Shown: positions 11,832-22,449 of the stretch, in pieces | Numbering within the stretch: position 1 is the first letter of the stretch | Layout: each line of letters begins with the position of its first letter | Assembly (NCBI RefSeq): GCF_932294415.1 | Contig: NC_065537.1 | Coordinates: 50,884,302 to 50,948,301 of the forward strand | Reading direction: 5' to 3' | Length of the DNA: 64,000 nucleotides | DNA from: Quercus robur | Lineage: Eukaryota > Streptophyta > Magnoliopsida > Fagales > Fagaceae | Translations under genes and position numbers: made by a program | The notes under the pieces: generated by a model | The model's input: the letters and a program-made list of their open reading frames with translations, nothing else | Told to the model about the DNA's origin: nothing | The model's database searches: none

Positions 11832-11896
11832 GAGAAAAAGTGATAAGAATAATTGCATGTATTTTTTTTATTTTACTTTTTTGTGTTTGAAAGTTA

Positions 11897-13890
11897 CAGC
11901 AATCTGTCTCTTACAAACAAACTAGATCAAGCTTCCATTTGCAAACAAATTGGAGGCATATTAAAATAAGAAATAAAAACATTTTTTTATATTTTGATTA
12001 CACTATTTTAATGTATAATCAAAATATACACACATTAAAATATACTATTTTAATGTGTTGGGAATGCAAAGAAAAATAAATCAACATGTTGGAACTTGGA
12101 AACCAGCAATCATTCAATCAACTACCTACTGTTTAGGTTCATTATTCAATACATTTTCAAAACCACAAACTCATAACATAATTGATAAAGGTAGAGTTAC
12201 AGGACTTAACTCTTGGAAACTAGCATATATCATGGCAGATTTTAAAACCACAAAGTCATATAGGTAGAGTTATGAGGACTTAACTCTAGTAGACTACCCT
12301 ATAGCATAGTAGATATAGATCCTGTGCATGCTCCCCTCCTCAATTGTCTTCCTCTCTGAGCGCCGCGGCCTGTGCTTTGCCTCCCTGCGCTGCCTCCGCC
12401 TATGTTAGTTCCATCAAGTCAGTTTGGTACATGAACTTAAACATCAGTTTTCAGTTTTTAAACAACATTACACGTATTTTCACATTTTTTTACTTTCACG
12501 TATTTTCAAAAAATACAAACAACATTACCAAACGGGCCTTTAATTTTGTCAGTCTAAACTTTTAATTATTTGATTGGTTCATACTAGAAACTTGCAAGCA
12601 TTAACATTTGCAGTGAACTCATTGACTCTACTTGCCTTGATTTCCTTCTTGCAGGTATTACAAATATAGTCGGTTGTTGGCAGGGAACGTTTGCCCTTCT
12701 TGTTTGTCCTCAGCAGGACACCGACTACTCCCCTATTGGCCATCCCGAAATTCAAACAAATATTCAAATTTAACTAAACAATGTAAAGAAATGCTCTTGC
12801 AAACAAACTGGATTGGGCTGTTCCCATCTCCAATATGCCTTCTCAGGCCTTTGTCAGGGATGGGTGCAGCCCGATCCAATTTGTTTGCAGGAGCATTTTT
12901 GTACATTGTTTGAATTTTAGGATGGCCAACAGGGGAGTAGCCGGTGTCGTGCTGAGGACAAACAAGAAAGGCAAACGTCCTCGCCAACAACCGACTACAT
13001 TTGTAATACCTACAAGAAGGAAATCAAGGCAAGCAGAGTCAATGAGTTCATTGCACATGTTAATGCTTGCAAGTTTTTGGTATGAACCAATTAGATAATT
13101 AAAAGTTTAGACTGGCAAAATTGAAGGCTTGTTTTTTAATAATGTTTGTATTTTTTGGAAATAATTGTGGGTAAAAAAAGTGTGTGGAAATACGTGTAAT
13201 GTTGTTTAAAAACTGATGTGTAAGTTCATGTACCAAACTGACTTGATGGAATTGACTTAGGCGGAGGCAGAGCGCAAGGTTGCGTCGCTCAAGGAGGAAG
13301 ACATCTGAGGAGGTGAGCATGCACAGGATCTATATACCCTTTGGTATAGGGTAGTTTGCTTGAGTTAAGTCCTAATAACTCTACTTATATTAATTAAGAC
13401 TTTTGTGGTTTTGAAATCTGCTACGATATTGGCTAGTTTGCTAGAGTTAAGTCCTGTAACTCTACCTATATCAATTATGACTTTATGGTTTTGAAAATGT
13501 ATTGAATAATAAACCCAAACAGTACAGTAGTTGACTGAATGATTGTTGGTTTCCAAGTTCAACATGTTGGTTTATTTTTCTTTGCATTCCCAACACATTA
13601 GAATAGTATATTTTAATGTGTGTGTATTTTGATTACACTAACACATTAAAATCGTGTAATCAAAATATACACAAAAAAAAATAAAATTTGATACATATGG
13701 TCCTACATGCTTGGTTATCTATAATGATTTGTTTGCTATAATATGCAAATTGCATTTCTCTTTATCTATAGAAAATGTTTTTATTTCTTATTTTAATATG
13801 CCTTCTTAGGCCTTTGTTCGAGATGGGTGCAGCCCGATCCAATTTGTTTGCAATTGGAAGCCTGATCTAGTTTGTTTGTATGAGCATTTC
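11897..13890. repeat. Large inverted duplication (foldback) containing gene exons
   Basis: The left arm (about 11897-12830) is the inverse of the right arm (about 12863-13890), with a centre near 12845. Matching landmarks: AACAAACTAGATCAAGCTTCC (11922) against its inverse near 13870; GTGTTGGGAATGCAAAGAAA (12055) against 13575; GTTGGAACTTGGAAACCA against 13550; the exon text near 12600-12730 against 12940-13080. The centre motif (ATGCCTTCTCAGGCCTTTGT, 12835) has a near copy at 13799 in the outer right arm. Both arms also contain an older MITE-like insertion (about 12420-12540, ending CCAAACGGGCC). Arms differ by small indels and substitutions, so the event is not recent. If transcribed through, it would form a hairpin nearly 1 kb long. 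Confidence 0.85.
12921..13308 (+). pseudogene. Last two exons of an unrecognised C2HC-like zinc-finger gene
   Basis: Exon 12921-13079 (53 codons, acceptor TTTTAG, donor TTG/GTATGA, phase 0 at both ends) encodes a charged stretch (AEDKQERQTS), then YICNTYKKEIKASRVNEF and IAHVNACKFL. Exon 13261-13308 (acceptor GACTTAG) continues in frame with AEAERKVASLKEEDI and a TGA. The mirrored copy on the minus strand of the left arm (about 12580-12740 and 12345-12400) reads CNTCKKEIKASRVNEF, so the original probably had Cys-x2-Cys and His-x3-Cys, a possible small zinc-binding module; the right-arm copy has Tyr for the second Cys. The intron contains a MITE. Which arm is ancestral is not certain, and the upstream exons are only partly visible. 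I do not recognise the family. Confidence 0.45.
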
Positions 13891-14298
13891 TATACATTGT
13901 TTAGTTTACAGTTAACAAATAAAGGTTATAACATGTTTCAAAACATGGTCCAAATGAAAAGCAGCAAAAAGAAATGTAAATATCCAAATGGAATTGGAGC
14001 CATGGTGTTGAAATGGATAGGTTGGCTAATATTGTAGAAACATGAAATCGACTAAACGTTTCGACCCTGTTTCATAACGCAAAAATGCCATTTCACTAGC
14101 GAAGGCCTTAGACATTCATGAACGTAAAATGTGGCACAATCTAAAGCCATCAAAATTCTAAATGAAAAACATCTTTCAATTCAAGCAAGCAATCAAACAC
14201 CTCGAGATCCAAATAGTGACCCGGAAGCTCATTCAGACAATAAGCTCTAATTTACACTTCATTGCTAACAACTCATCAAACCAAACAATCATAAATGT
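13891..14298. other. Intergenic sequence with a block shared with the 909-bp satellite
   Basis: No gene seen. 14213-14297 (GTGACCCGGAAGCTCATTCA through CTCTAATTTACACTTCATTG to CAATCATAAA) matches part of each satellite unit at 58932-64000, for example 59077-59180, at roughly 80-85 per cent. Confidence 0.6.
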
Positions 14299-14670
14299 TG
14301 GGAGATCATTGGCTTAGTATTTTTACTAAGTTTGTAAATTACAATGACATAGCTAATGATCAAATGCTGTCATTTGTTGGTCCATATTCCAAGAAAATTT
14401 TCATAAATTCAAGAGTTTTTTTTTTTAATAAAAATAATTTTGGGTGATGAATTTTTTGTAAAGTTTAATAATCTATACAAAGTCACTACAAAACACATTT
14501 TTATCCAGACAAGAAATATAAATTTAAAAATATATTGATAAAATCAAAAGTCAACACACCAATAACCACTATATAGATTTTGTCCAAAACTCCAAATAAG
14601 AGAAATCATTTTTGGTAACTAAAAGAACTTGGGTTAAAACAATAGGGAAAGAAAAAAGTAAAGCAACACT
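14299..14670. repeat. F-box downstream flank, copy 1
   Basis: Begins GTTGGGAGATCATTGGCTTA and runs to the block before CTAGTACATCTCAG. Copies occur at 16524-16770 (partial) and 24449-24808. In all cases it belongs to the 3' flank of the DUF295 genes, so it marks local duplication of that locus. Confidence 0.8.
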
Positions 14671-14715
14671 AGTACATCTCAGTTTATTAATTTTCTATAA
14701 TCAATTATAAATCTC

Positions 14716-14739
14716 TAGAGAGAGAGAGAGAGAGAGAGG
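14716..14739. repeat. (AG)n microsatellite
   Basis: Short AG repeat in the 3' flank of the F-box fragment. The paralogous sites at 15507 and 34211 have only a few units, so it expanded in this copy. Confidence 0.9.
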
Positions 14740-14750
14740 AATTCTTTCAA

Positions 14751-14954
14751 TCACCATTCAAAGTCTTTGTTTAAAGTCAGTGTTGGCATGCCTTGAATCC
14801 AACAACAATTAATTGGTTCCTGTACATTATAAATGTTCTTGCTAGTATAATCATTAGATAAGGGATGATACTTGGCAGTGCTGAGAGAGTAGAATATGTT
14901 TTTATCATCTTGGATAATTGGTAAGTAAATCTTGTCTCCCAATCCTCTTGGCAC
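14751..14954 (-). pseudogene. C-terminal fragment of an F-box/DUF295 gene
   Basis: Encodes PRGLGDKIYLPIIQDDKN, then FYSLSTAKYHPLSNDY and EPINCCWIQG ending in NKDFEW and a stop. This is the C-terminal signature of DUF295 proteins (the IYLP, Y-S-L-T-G-KYH and WIQ motifs). Only the last ~68 residues are present; the upstream sequence is replaced by a partial second copy. Cannot be a functional F-box protein. Confidence 0.75.
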
Positions 14955-14962
14955 AATAGGTT

Positions 14963-15230
14963 CTAAGAAAAAGAGAGTAGTATATATATCTTTTTTTTTT
15001 TTTTTTTTTTTTGGTGATAAAGTTTTTTAACTCTAATAATCTGTACAAAGTCACTACAATCCTGTACATTATGAATGTTCTTGCTAGTATAATCATTAGA
15101 TAAGGAATGATACTTGGCATTATTGAAAGAGCAGAATATGTTTTTATCATTTTGGATAATCGGCAAGTAAATCTTGTCACCCAATCCTCTTGGCACAACA
15201 GGTTCTAAAGAAAAAGAGTAGTATATATCA
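14963..15230 (-). pseudogene. Second partial DUF295 C-terminal copy
   Basis: Repeats PRGLGDKIYLPIIQNDKN and KYHSLSNDYTSKNIHNVQ, then breaks off into the flanking sequence (TCTGTACAAAGTCACTAC) at about 15050. It is a tandem partial duplication of the neighbouring fragment and contains a run of about 25 T. Confidence 0.65.
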
Positions 15231-15530
15231 TTTTTTTTTCAGTGATGATAAAGTCTAATAATCTGTACAAAGTCACTACAAAACACGCTTTTATCCAGAC
15301 AAGAAATATCACTTTAAGAATATATTGATAAAATCAGAAGTCAATACACTAAGAATAACCACTATAGATTTTATCCAAAACTTCAAATAAGAGAATCATT
15401 TTCGGTAACTAAAAGAACTTGGGTTAAAACAACAGGGAAGGAAAAAAGAAAAGCAACACTAGGACATCTTAGTCTATTAATTCTCTATAATTAATTATAA
15501 ATCTCTAGAAAGAGAGAGGAATTCTCTTAA

Positions 15531-16068
15531 TCACCATTCAAAGTCTTTTTTTAAAGTCAGTTTTGGCTTGCTTTGAATCCAACAACAATTTATCGGTTCT
15601 TGTACGCTATAAATGCTGGTAGAATAATCATCGAATATGAAATGATACTTGCTAGTACTGAGAGAGTAGAAATCGTTTTTCTTGCCTTTGAAAATTGCCA
15701 AGTAAATCTTGTTACTTGTTACCCAATGCTCTTGGCACAAGAGGTTCTAAGAAAGACCCTCCAAGACTGATATATAGGATTCTATTCCCCTAACTTCTCA
15801 CAATACGCCAGACAATCTTGTGAGATTTCATCATGTCTTTATTTACTTGTAACTTAGGTAGTTCAAAAACATTAATTGGTTTCTTAGTGTCACCCTCCTC
15901 GGCCACGAATATTGCTAAAAGCTTCCCTTCATCACTTTCCAGCAAGCAACTTCGATGAATTGAATCAAGCTTTTCTTGAATAAGGGAAAATTTATCATTA
16001 TGATAAACAATCCAGTTACTGGGGTTGTTGTTTGGATCAATCAATCCAGCAACTTCGATGTATTTCAA
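15531..16068 (-). pseudogene. Truncated F-box/DUF295 gene, third fragment
   Basis: From 16068 leftward it encodes the middle and end of a DUF295 protein: DPNNNPSNWIVYHNDKFSL, SDEGKLLAIFVAEEGDTKKP, NVFELPKLQVNKD, then after a break ISLGGSFLEPLVPRALG and KIYLAIFKGKKNDFYSLSTS to DFEW. About 90 per cent like the copy at 34236-34781. The F-box half is missing: beyond 16070 the sequence switches to the unit that also lies at 24092. A frame break separates the two halves near 15745-15790. Confidence 0.75.
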
Positions 16069-16069
16069 T

Positions 16070-16770
16070 GAAGTATCTTCAAAACTATTAGCTTTAAATG
16101 AAACTTACTTGAAGTTTATCCATATAGAAAGTTTAGAAAATGATTTGATAATTACTGTGTTATATTACAACCTCATATCATTTATTGGAATTTTTCCTTT
16201 CACAACTTTTATCACATCAACATTTTTTTCTGGAAAAAAAGAAAAAGAATCAACATTTTTTTCTTAGAAAAAAAGAAAAGAGAGAAGAAAACCCTAATTA
16301 TCCTAGTTAAGAAGAAGATGGAGGATTCTTAATAAGAATAATAATAAAAATGAACAAGATGGTGATATTTGTTATCACTATCCCAAGTTCCCAACTAAGT
16401 CAAATCTAATAATAATTTTCTTTCGATATGGATAAGTTTGAGGTAAATTTCATTTAAATCTTTTAGTTTTGGATAAGTTGTTCAACTTCTCCAAGTAGCC
16501 AAGTAGATAAAAAGAAGAAAAAAAAGTTGGGAGATCATTGGATTAGTATTTTTACGAAGTTTGTAAATTACAATGGTATAACTAATTATCAAATGTTGCC
16601 ATTTGTTGGTCCATATTTCAAGGAAATTTTCATAAATTCAGGGGGGATTCATTTTTTATTTTTTTTAATGGTGAATTTTTTTGTAAAGTCTAATAGTTTG
16701 TACTAAGTCATTACAAAACACATTTTTATTCAGACAAGAAATCTCACTTTAAGAATATATTAACTGATAT
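16070..16770. repeat. Flank repeat shared with 24092-24700
   Basis: ACTATTAGCTTTAAATGAAA and TGTTATATTACAACCTCATA through GTTATCACTATCCCA and TTTTGGATAAGTTGTTCAAC occur in the same order and orientation at 24095-24448, followed in both by the GTTGGGAGATCATTGG block. The two loci therefore share one duplicated flank. Confidence 0.8.
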
Positions 16771-17201
16771 TCTGCGAGATGCGTGGTGCATTTTGATATT
16801 TATTTAAAGAAATTATTTATGACCCATTGATTTCATGAATACCATTATTGTTAGTCACAGTTAATCTATGAAGTTTTCTACTAAAACTAAATTCAAACTA
16901 AATATATTGGGGAACAAATTCCTCTAATTCACTAGATCACAGTTCACATTGTCACTCACGAACTTGTTGGTTTCTATCCTAGGTGTCTTTCTTGTATGAT
17001 TTATGTTTTATATATCAATTAGCTATAAAAGTTGCTAGAATTTCATGATATAACAAAAGAAAAAATAATGTCATATTAATGCAATAATATCACAATTTAA
17101 CCTCCAATTTTTAATTGAACTAAAAGCAGCCAAAAAATCAAAAATACTACAAATCCTTACCAAGTATATGCATCATATGGAAAAATAAAAATCTAAATTA
17201 G
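16771..17201. other. Intergenic AT-rich sequence
   Basis: Nothing recognised: no long frame, no terminal repeats. Confidence 0.6.
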
Positions 17202-19042
17202 TGCATAATATGAAAAAAATAAGCCTAAATACATTACAATGCTATATAAGTAAAAATGTAAAAATAAAATCTAAACAAGGGGAAATTACAACTTACCTAC
17301 CTGTGGTTTCATTTTTGACATTACCCACTAGTGGTTCATTCCATCAATGCTCCGTAACCCATCTCCACAAATACTGTTAGTCTAACACATTTTATCCCAA
17401 GATCAAAACACAAAACAGATCAAACACTCCTTTCCCTAAAACATTATCTGACGCTTGATCTTAGACCGACGAAGAAGGAGATCCTCTCATCATTTCTTGC
17501 TGGAATTCATTTTGGGTGCTAATCTGTTAACCTAGGGTTCTAATAGTTTTTGGAAATTAGATAAAGACATTGTTAAATTTGGGCATTTGAATTTTTGGGT
17601 TTTTCTTTTCTTCAATTCTTGGAATTCTGGGTTTGCCTATAAACTTGAACAGGATAGAGGAATGGGTTCAATCAGCCCGTATCATATATGATCTTGATAT
17701 AGTATATACCATAGATATTATTCAATGCTTAATCTTTAGTATACTTGTTTGTAAATTTTTAGAAGTGGAAGGGATACTTAGTGCTAGTTGATAGTTCCCT
17801 CCAAGTGTCAACTTTCCAATAAAGCTATGGATATTTTTTTCTCCTTTGTTCAACTTTTATGTCACAGGAATCAGAAGCTATGTGAAAACTGAGACTACTG
17901 TGTGAAAACTGAAAACTAAGTCTACTTTTTTCCATATTGGTTTTTGAGTGGCTGAGCAAGTGTGAGACTGTGTTTTGGGGAAAGGAGTATTTGATCTGTT
18001 TTGTGTTTTGATTTTGGGATAAAATGTGTCGACATGTGGGGGAGGTGGGTTATGGAGTATTAATGGAATGAATCATAGGTAGGTTAAGTGTCAAAAATGA
18101 AACCACAGATAGGCAAGTTGAATTTCGGGCAAATCACAAGTAGGTAAGCTATAATTTTCCCAAAATATTTAAGACAAATATAATATTTTGAAAATTAACA
18201 TACCTCTTAGAAAGAAAATGAAGATATTGTGAGAAAAATTATGGAAGTTTAATTTTTTAAGTCTAAACGAAATGATGATTTCTATTGGACAAATGTTGAG
18301 ACAAATAATTATATTACCCAATTCGTTGAATCCGACTCTTATAATTTTGTATTGAAGTTAGTTTTATGCAGAAAATTGAAAAATTTTCCTCATTTCTCAT
18401 GAATTTTTAGATCTATCCGTATCTATTCAAAGCATGTAAAGTTATAAATGTATTCAAATTTTTTGAATTTTATAAATACATTAAAATAAATGCATCTGCT
18501 ATTACTTAATAGTGCGACATAAATACGAAATTTAGACGAGGGGAAAATCTAAATGAAAAGAATGTCATACAATATATCACTTGGCAGAACCTCTAATTTG
18601 GTCTTAAAAAGAAGAACAAAACTTTACAGTTTATACCTTCCCATGATGGGAAAAGAGTTTGAAGCAGGCTAATAATAAAACCATTTCCTAAACTTAATTA
18701 CCAATAAAAATTATAATAACAACATTAAATTCAAAATCAATAATTTTTCATACTGAACTTCAGTATATAATTAAATAAATATTTTCTTCCAATTTCTTTA
18801 ATTGAAAATTTTAATCAATATTAAACAACACAGTGAAAGTATAGCTCAATCTAAATATTCTTTTACGTCTCTCAAAAAAAAAAAAAAAAAAAAAAAAAAA
18901 ACTTTTACAGTTTAGCCATAATCACGTCATTGGTTGGCCATTTATTTATTTATTTTTGATTTTGCAAAAATTATAAAATAGAAATGAGTTACTTCCATCA
19001 AACTCCTTGTAAAAAGTATATCTATATTTTCTAATGTATATA
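17202..19042. repeat. Segmental duplication, left copy (right copy 55260-57144)
   Basis: From GCATAATATGAAAAAAATAA to AATGTATATAAAGAGTAG the sequence matches 55260-57144 in the same orientation, about 95 per cent by eye, including the enclosed short MULE and its flanks. The junctions are sharp: outside them the two loci differ. About 36 kb separate the copies. No gene inside; 18162-19042 is AT-rich with a poly(A) run at 18875-18901. Confidence 0.88.
17279..18161. mobile_element. Non-autonomous MULE, sister family to the 715-7623 element
   Basis: Ends GGGGAAATTACAACTTAC (17279) and its near complement ATAATTTTCCC (18161). The inverted repeats of about 190 bp hold the spaced TACCTGTGGTTT motif, a TTTTTGACA block and AACCCATCTCC, the same architecture and largely the same words as the big MULE's ends. 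The core has CTAGGGTTCTAATAG. No coding frame. Compared with the copy at 55337, one ~34-bp motif repeat near the left end is missing. Confidence 0.7.
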
Positions 19043-20185
19043 AAGAGTAGAATTACGAACAAGATACTTGTTGTATATTGAAATGGAATGTGGGAAAATA
19101 TAATCACGTATAGGCAAGTCTTCAATGCAGTATAAGTATGCTTAAGTGATGAGTCCTTTAGATGCATTTAGAAATTAGACAACGAATAAATCCCACTTAT
19201 TAGATACGTAAATATAAAATGCTCTTTTTGCTTCTTATTTTTTATTTTCCCCAAATAATGTTCGAATGAAATTGATTATTATTACTATTATTATTTGTTA
19301 AGAGATTTCAACTTATGGCGCCATTCACTCTTGATAATATCATTTTATCATTTAACAATTAGTGACTTTACCAAATGAGATAACTAGAATCCACAAAAAT
19401 TGACTAATTAAGTTATCGTGCATGAAGACTGAAGAGAAAGATAAAAATCATTAAGAACTACAACACATGAATGTGTGTCTTCTCTCCCTTTCAACTTTTG
19501 CATCAATTTTTGTCCCAACAAAATAGATTTGTGCAACACTAGTTCTACAAACTATATAGTTCATAAATTTACTTTTCAAATTAATAGACGAAAGTATTAG
19601 GTTAATGTAGAAAATAAATATACATAACACATGCACAAAATAAAAAACTCTACATGAAAATAATTACCAAAAAAAAAAAATCAATGACAATGTGTGTTTG
19701 CATGTGTCTTATTTGCATATTAAGTAGAGGTAATTTACACAGCTTTAACAGCAAAAGTCATGGAAACAATAAGCAACATGGTTTTTTAATGGTAATTTAG
19801 AGTAATCATTTTCTAAACCATGCTTCTCATCCCAGTCATCTTAAGATTAAATCAATGCATCATCATAGGAACCTTGGCAAATCCTGTAAGAAAAGCATAC
19901 CAAAAAAAAGAAAAGAAAAAAAGAAAGATAAATGTCACACAAAAAGTGATACAGACCAACCTAGAAAGAAATAACCCCTGGCCACAAAATAATCGTTCAA
20001 CCTGAAATTATAAATACATAGAAAGAAACATGTGAGTTGAGAACATGAATATACATTGAAGAAATATGTGAGCTAACCTCAAAATAGTAACAACCATTTT
20101 GAAGTTAATAGAAAAATAATCTTCCTTTGGCCACAAAATAACAGTTCAACCTAAAATTCTAAATACGTAGAAATTCAGAAATATG
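19043..20185. other. Intergenic AT-rich sequence
   Basis: Apart from the SINE-like fragment at 19296-19396, no gene or element seen. 19968-20030 and 20110-20180 share a short repeat (TGGCCACAAAATAA with CAACCT and AAATTNTAAATAC). Confidence 0.5.
19296..19396 (-). mobile_element. Internally deleted SINE-like copy
   Basis: Read on the minus strand it starts TGGATTCTAGTTATCTCATT TGGTAAAG (a decayed tRNA box A) and ends GGCGCCATAAGTTGAAATCT. It matches the better preserved SINE at 21178-21335 but lacks the box B part. Confidence 0.5.
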
Positions 20186-20577
20186 GGACAAAATAGGCTT
20201 TTGCCCTTTTCGGGCAAATTAATTAACCTTTTGCCCTTCTTCCCAAACTAATTAGGGAAATGCTCATCTTTTGAAACTCGACTTTTTCAAAATCGAGTTA
20301 AGTCCTATAGTGACGTTTTCAAGGACCTATAGTGACGTTTTTAAGGACCTATAGTGGCGTTTTGTAATTTGATATCCATGAAATCGAGTTGATATTCATG
20401 GATATCAAGTTATAAAACGTCACTATAGAGCTTCAGTTTTTTTTTTTTTTTTTTTTTTTTTAACTCGATTTTGAGAAAGTCGAGTTTCAAAAGAAGAGCA
20501 TTTCTCTAATTAGTTTGGGAAGAAGGGCAAAAGGCTAATTAATTTTCCTGAAAAAGGGCAAAAGCCCATTTTGTCCA
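20186..20577. mobile_element. MITE with ~115-bp terminal inverted repeats (Mutator-type)
   Basis: Left arm GGACAAAATAGGCTTTTGCC and right arm its complement. The arms match over about 115 bp out to AACTCGATTTTGA. They are flanked by AGAAATATG at 20177-20185 and 20578-20586, a perfect 9-bp duplication (one extra A next to the right end). The core has three tandem copies of a ~22-bp unit (AGGACCTATAGTGACGTTTT) and a palindrome around GATATCCATGAA / TTCATGGATATC, then a run of about 27 T. No coding capacity. Confidence 0.85.
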
Positions 20578-21177
20578 AGAAATATGTGAGTTGAAAATAT
20601 GATCATTGAAGAAATATTTGATCTAAGAACATAAAAATATATTGAAGAATAATGTTAGAGAGAAATCAAGAATTAAAGAGAAAAATCATTGATGGTGGAG
20701 AATAAAAAAAAAAATGTAAAAATCGGTGGTAAAGCTAATTACCCCATTGCAATTCCTAAGAGTCATTGAGATAATGCAAATTTGAGATATATATACACAC
20801 ACACACGATTTTACAAGTTTTGTTGAGGAAGGGGAATAGTCATAGAAGAGTAAGAGTTTCATACATTTTGGCAACAATCATGTCAACTTATGAAAGGTTG
20901 GGATGAACCCATAAATGTAACAATTAAAAAGTTTAAAAAACTTCCCTCAAAAAAGTTTTTTAAAAATTATGTAGTACATAAGAAAATTATGTGTAGTTTG
21001 ACATCAAAATAGGGGGAGGGGGACAATTGTCAACTTATATGCTAATTAAGAAGGAGAGAGAACCACCACGCATTTTTGGCACGATAGTTATTTCACAAGT
21101 ATAAGTGCTTGTGGGGTGTGGGGGGCATGAGCCGATGTTTAAGTCTTTACGAGGGAGTTTTACACACATATACACTT
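20578..21177. other. Intergenic sequence
   Basis: Nothing recognised apart from a short (CA)n tract near 20800. Confidence 0.5.
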
Positions 21178-21335
21178 TTTTTAGAGAGTTTCAACTTATG
21201 GCGTCCGCTCCTAATGATAGCTCTTTATCATTAGATCAAGACATCAATCAATTTTTAGTGTAGGCAAAGATTAAACCCTTGATCTCTTATTCAACTATAA
21301 AAAACTTTACCAGTTGAGCTAACTGGAACTCATCA
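21178..21335 (-). mobile_element. tRNA-derived SINE
   Basis: On the minus strand it begins near 21335 with GAGTTCCAGTTAGCTCAACT GGTAAAG, a box A-like tRNA head, followed by a box B-like GGGTTTAATCTTTG, then a tRNA-unrelated body ending CCATAAGTTGAAACTCTCTA and a short A-rich tail. Length about 155 bp. Pol III boxes inside a repeated unit indicate a SINE rather than a tRNA gene; the second copy at 19296 supports this. Confidence 0.65.
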
Positions 21336-21905
21336 CATATACATTTAAATTAAGATAGAGTATAATTTCTATCTTGTATTAAAAAAGAAAAAGAAAAAAG
21401 AGAGAGAGAGAGAGAGAGAATGAGAGATATGCTCAATATCTAATGTATTGGTCATTATTAGGATAGTAAAAAAATAAAGTCATTATTAGGATATTATGAA
21501 AATGTATGAATCTATCTTTTATCTTGGGGAAAAAATTATAATAAAGAATAAAGAGGTGAGAGAGAATAGATCTTTAGATTTATTGGAAGGGGAAAAAAAT
21601 ATGATAATTTTTTTTTTTTGAGGAATTAACGGAATTAGGAAAAGGAATGGAGACGTTGAAAAGGATAAAGCAATAGAAAGATACAAAATTACCCCAAAAA
21701 AAAAAAAATTGACATAAATGACCACAACAAATGTGAAAAATAAATGACCAAAATAAATCTAAAATAAAGTGTCTTAAAAGTCATTACCAAGTTAATTTTT
21801 TTTTAAAAAAAGAAGAAATGACATCATTATTGTATGCTTTGAGAAAGGAACACATGTCATCGTTGCATACATTATCCAATTTGAGGATCCAACTTTTATA
21901 ATATA
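21336..21905. other. Intergenic AT-rich sequence
   Basis: Purine-rich, with a short (AG)n tract near 21400-21419 and several A or T runs. Nothing else recognised. Confidence 0.5.
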
Positions 21906-22400
21906 CTAGTAAGTCTCCCGTGCGATGCATGGATAATTTTGTAATATTTTATGTAAGACGGTTTTGGAGAATGTTATATATATATATATATTATAATGAA
22001 AAAATAATATAAATTTGAGTAACAAAATATATACGTTTTGAGATATTAAAAATTAGTTTAGTAATTTTACTACACATTTGTAGCCTTCTCAAGGTAAGCT
22101 TGATTTAAAAAAATAAAAATAAAAAATCATGAAACCAAAATAAATGCAAAAGAGTTATAGGATCATGAAAATCAACTAATTTGTATTGTGTTTACAGATT
22201 GCATACCATGAAATGAAAGTATGCCCAACTCTCTCACTGCCTCAACTCATTGATAGTGCAACATTAAGATAAGGTGTGAGCAAGTACATATGCATGTGTC
22301 AAATAAATTATTTAAAACCATGGAAAAAAAAATTTACCCATAGAAATTTTAGTGGCTTGATGGTGGTGGGAGGCCAATATGAAAGAGGTGATCGCTCTTC

Positions 22401-22449
<49 letters not shown>

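Noticed and set aside
12343-12420. GC-rich short exon with Ala/Cys-rich frame on the plus strand
   Set aside because: It is the antisense image, in the left arm, of the exon at 13261-13308.
21178-21335. Possible tRNA gene
   Set aside because: Box A and box B words are present, but no acceptor stem can be formed and a second diverged copy exists, so it is a SINE.
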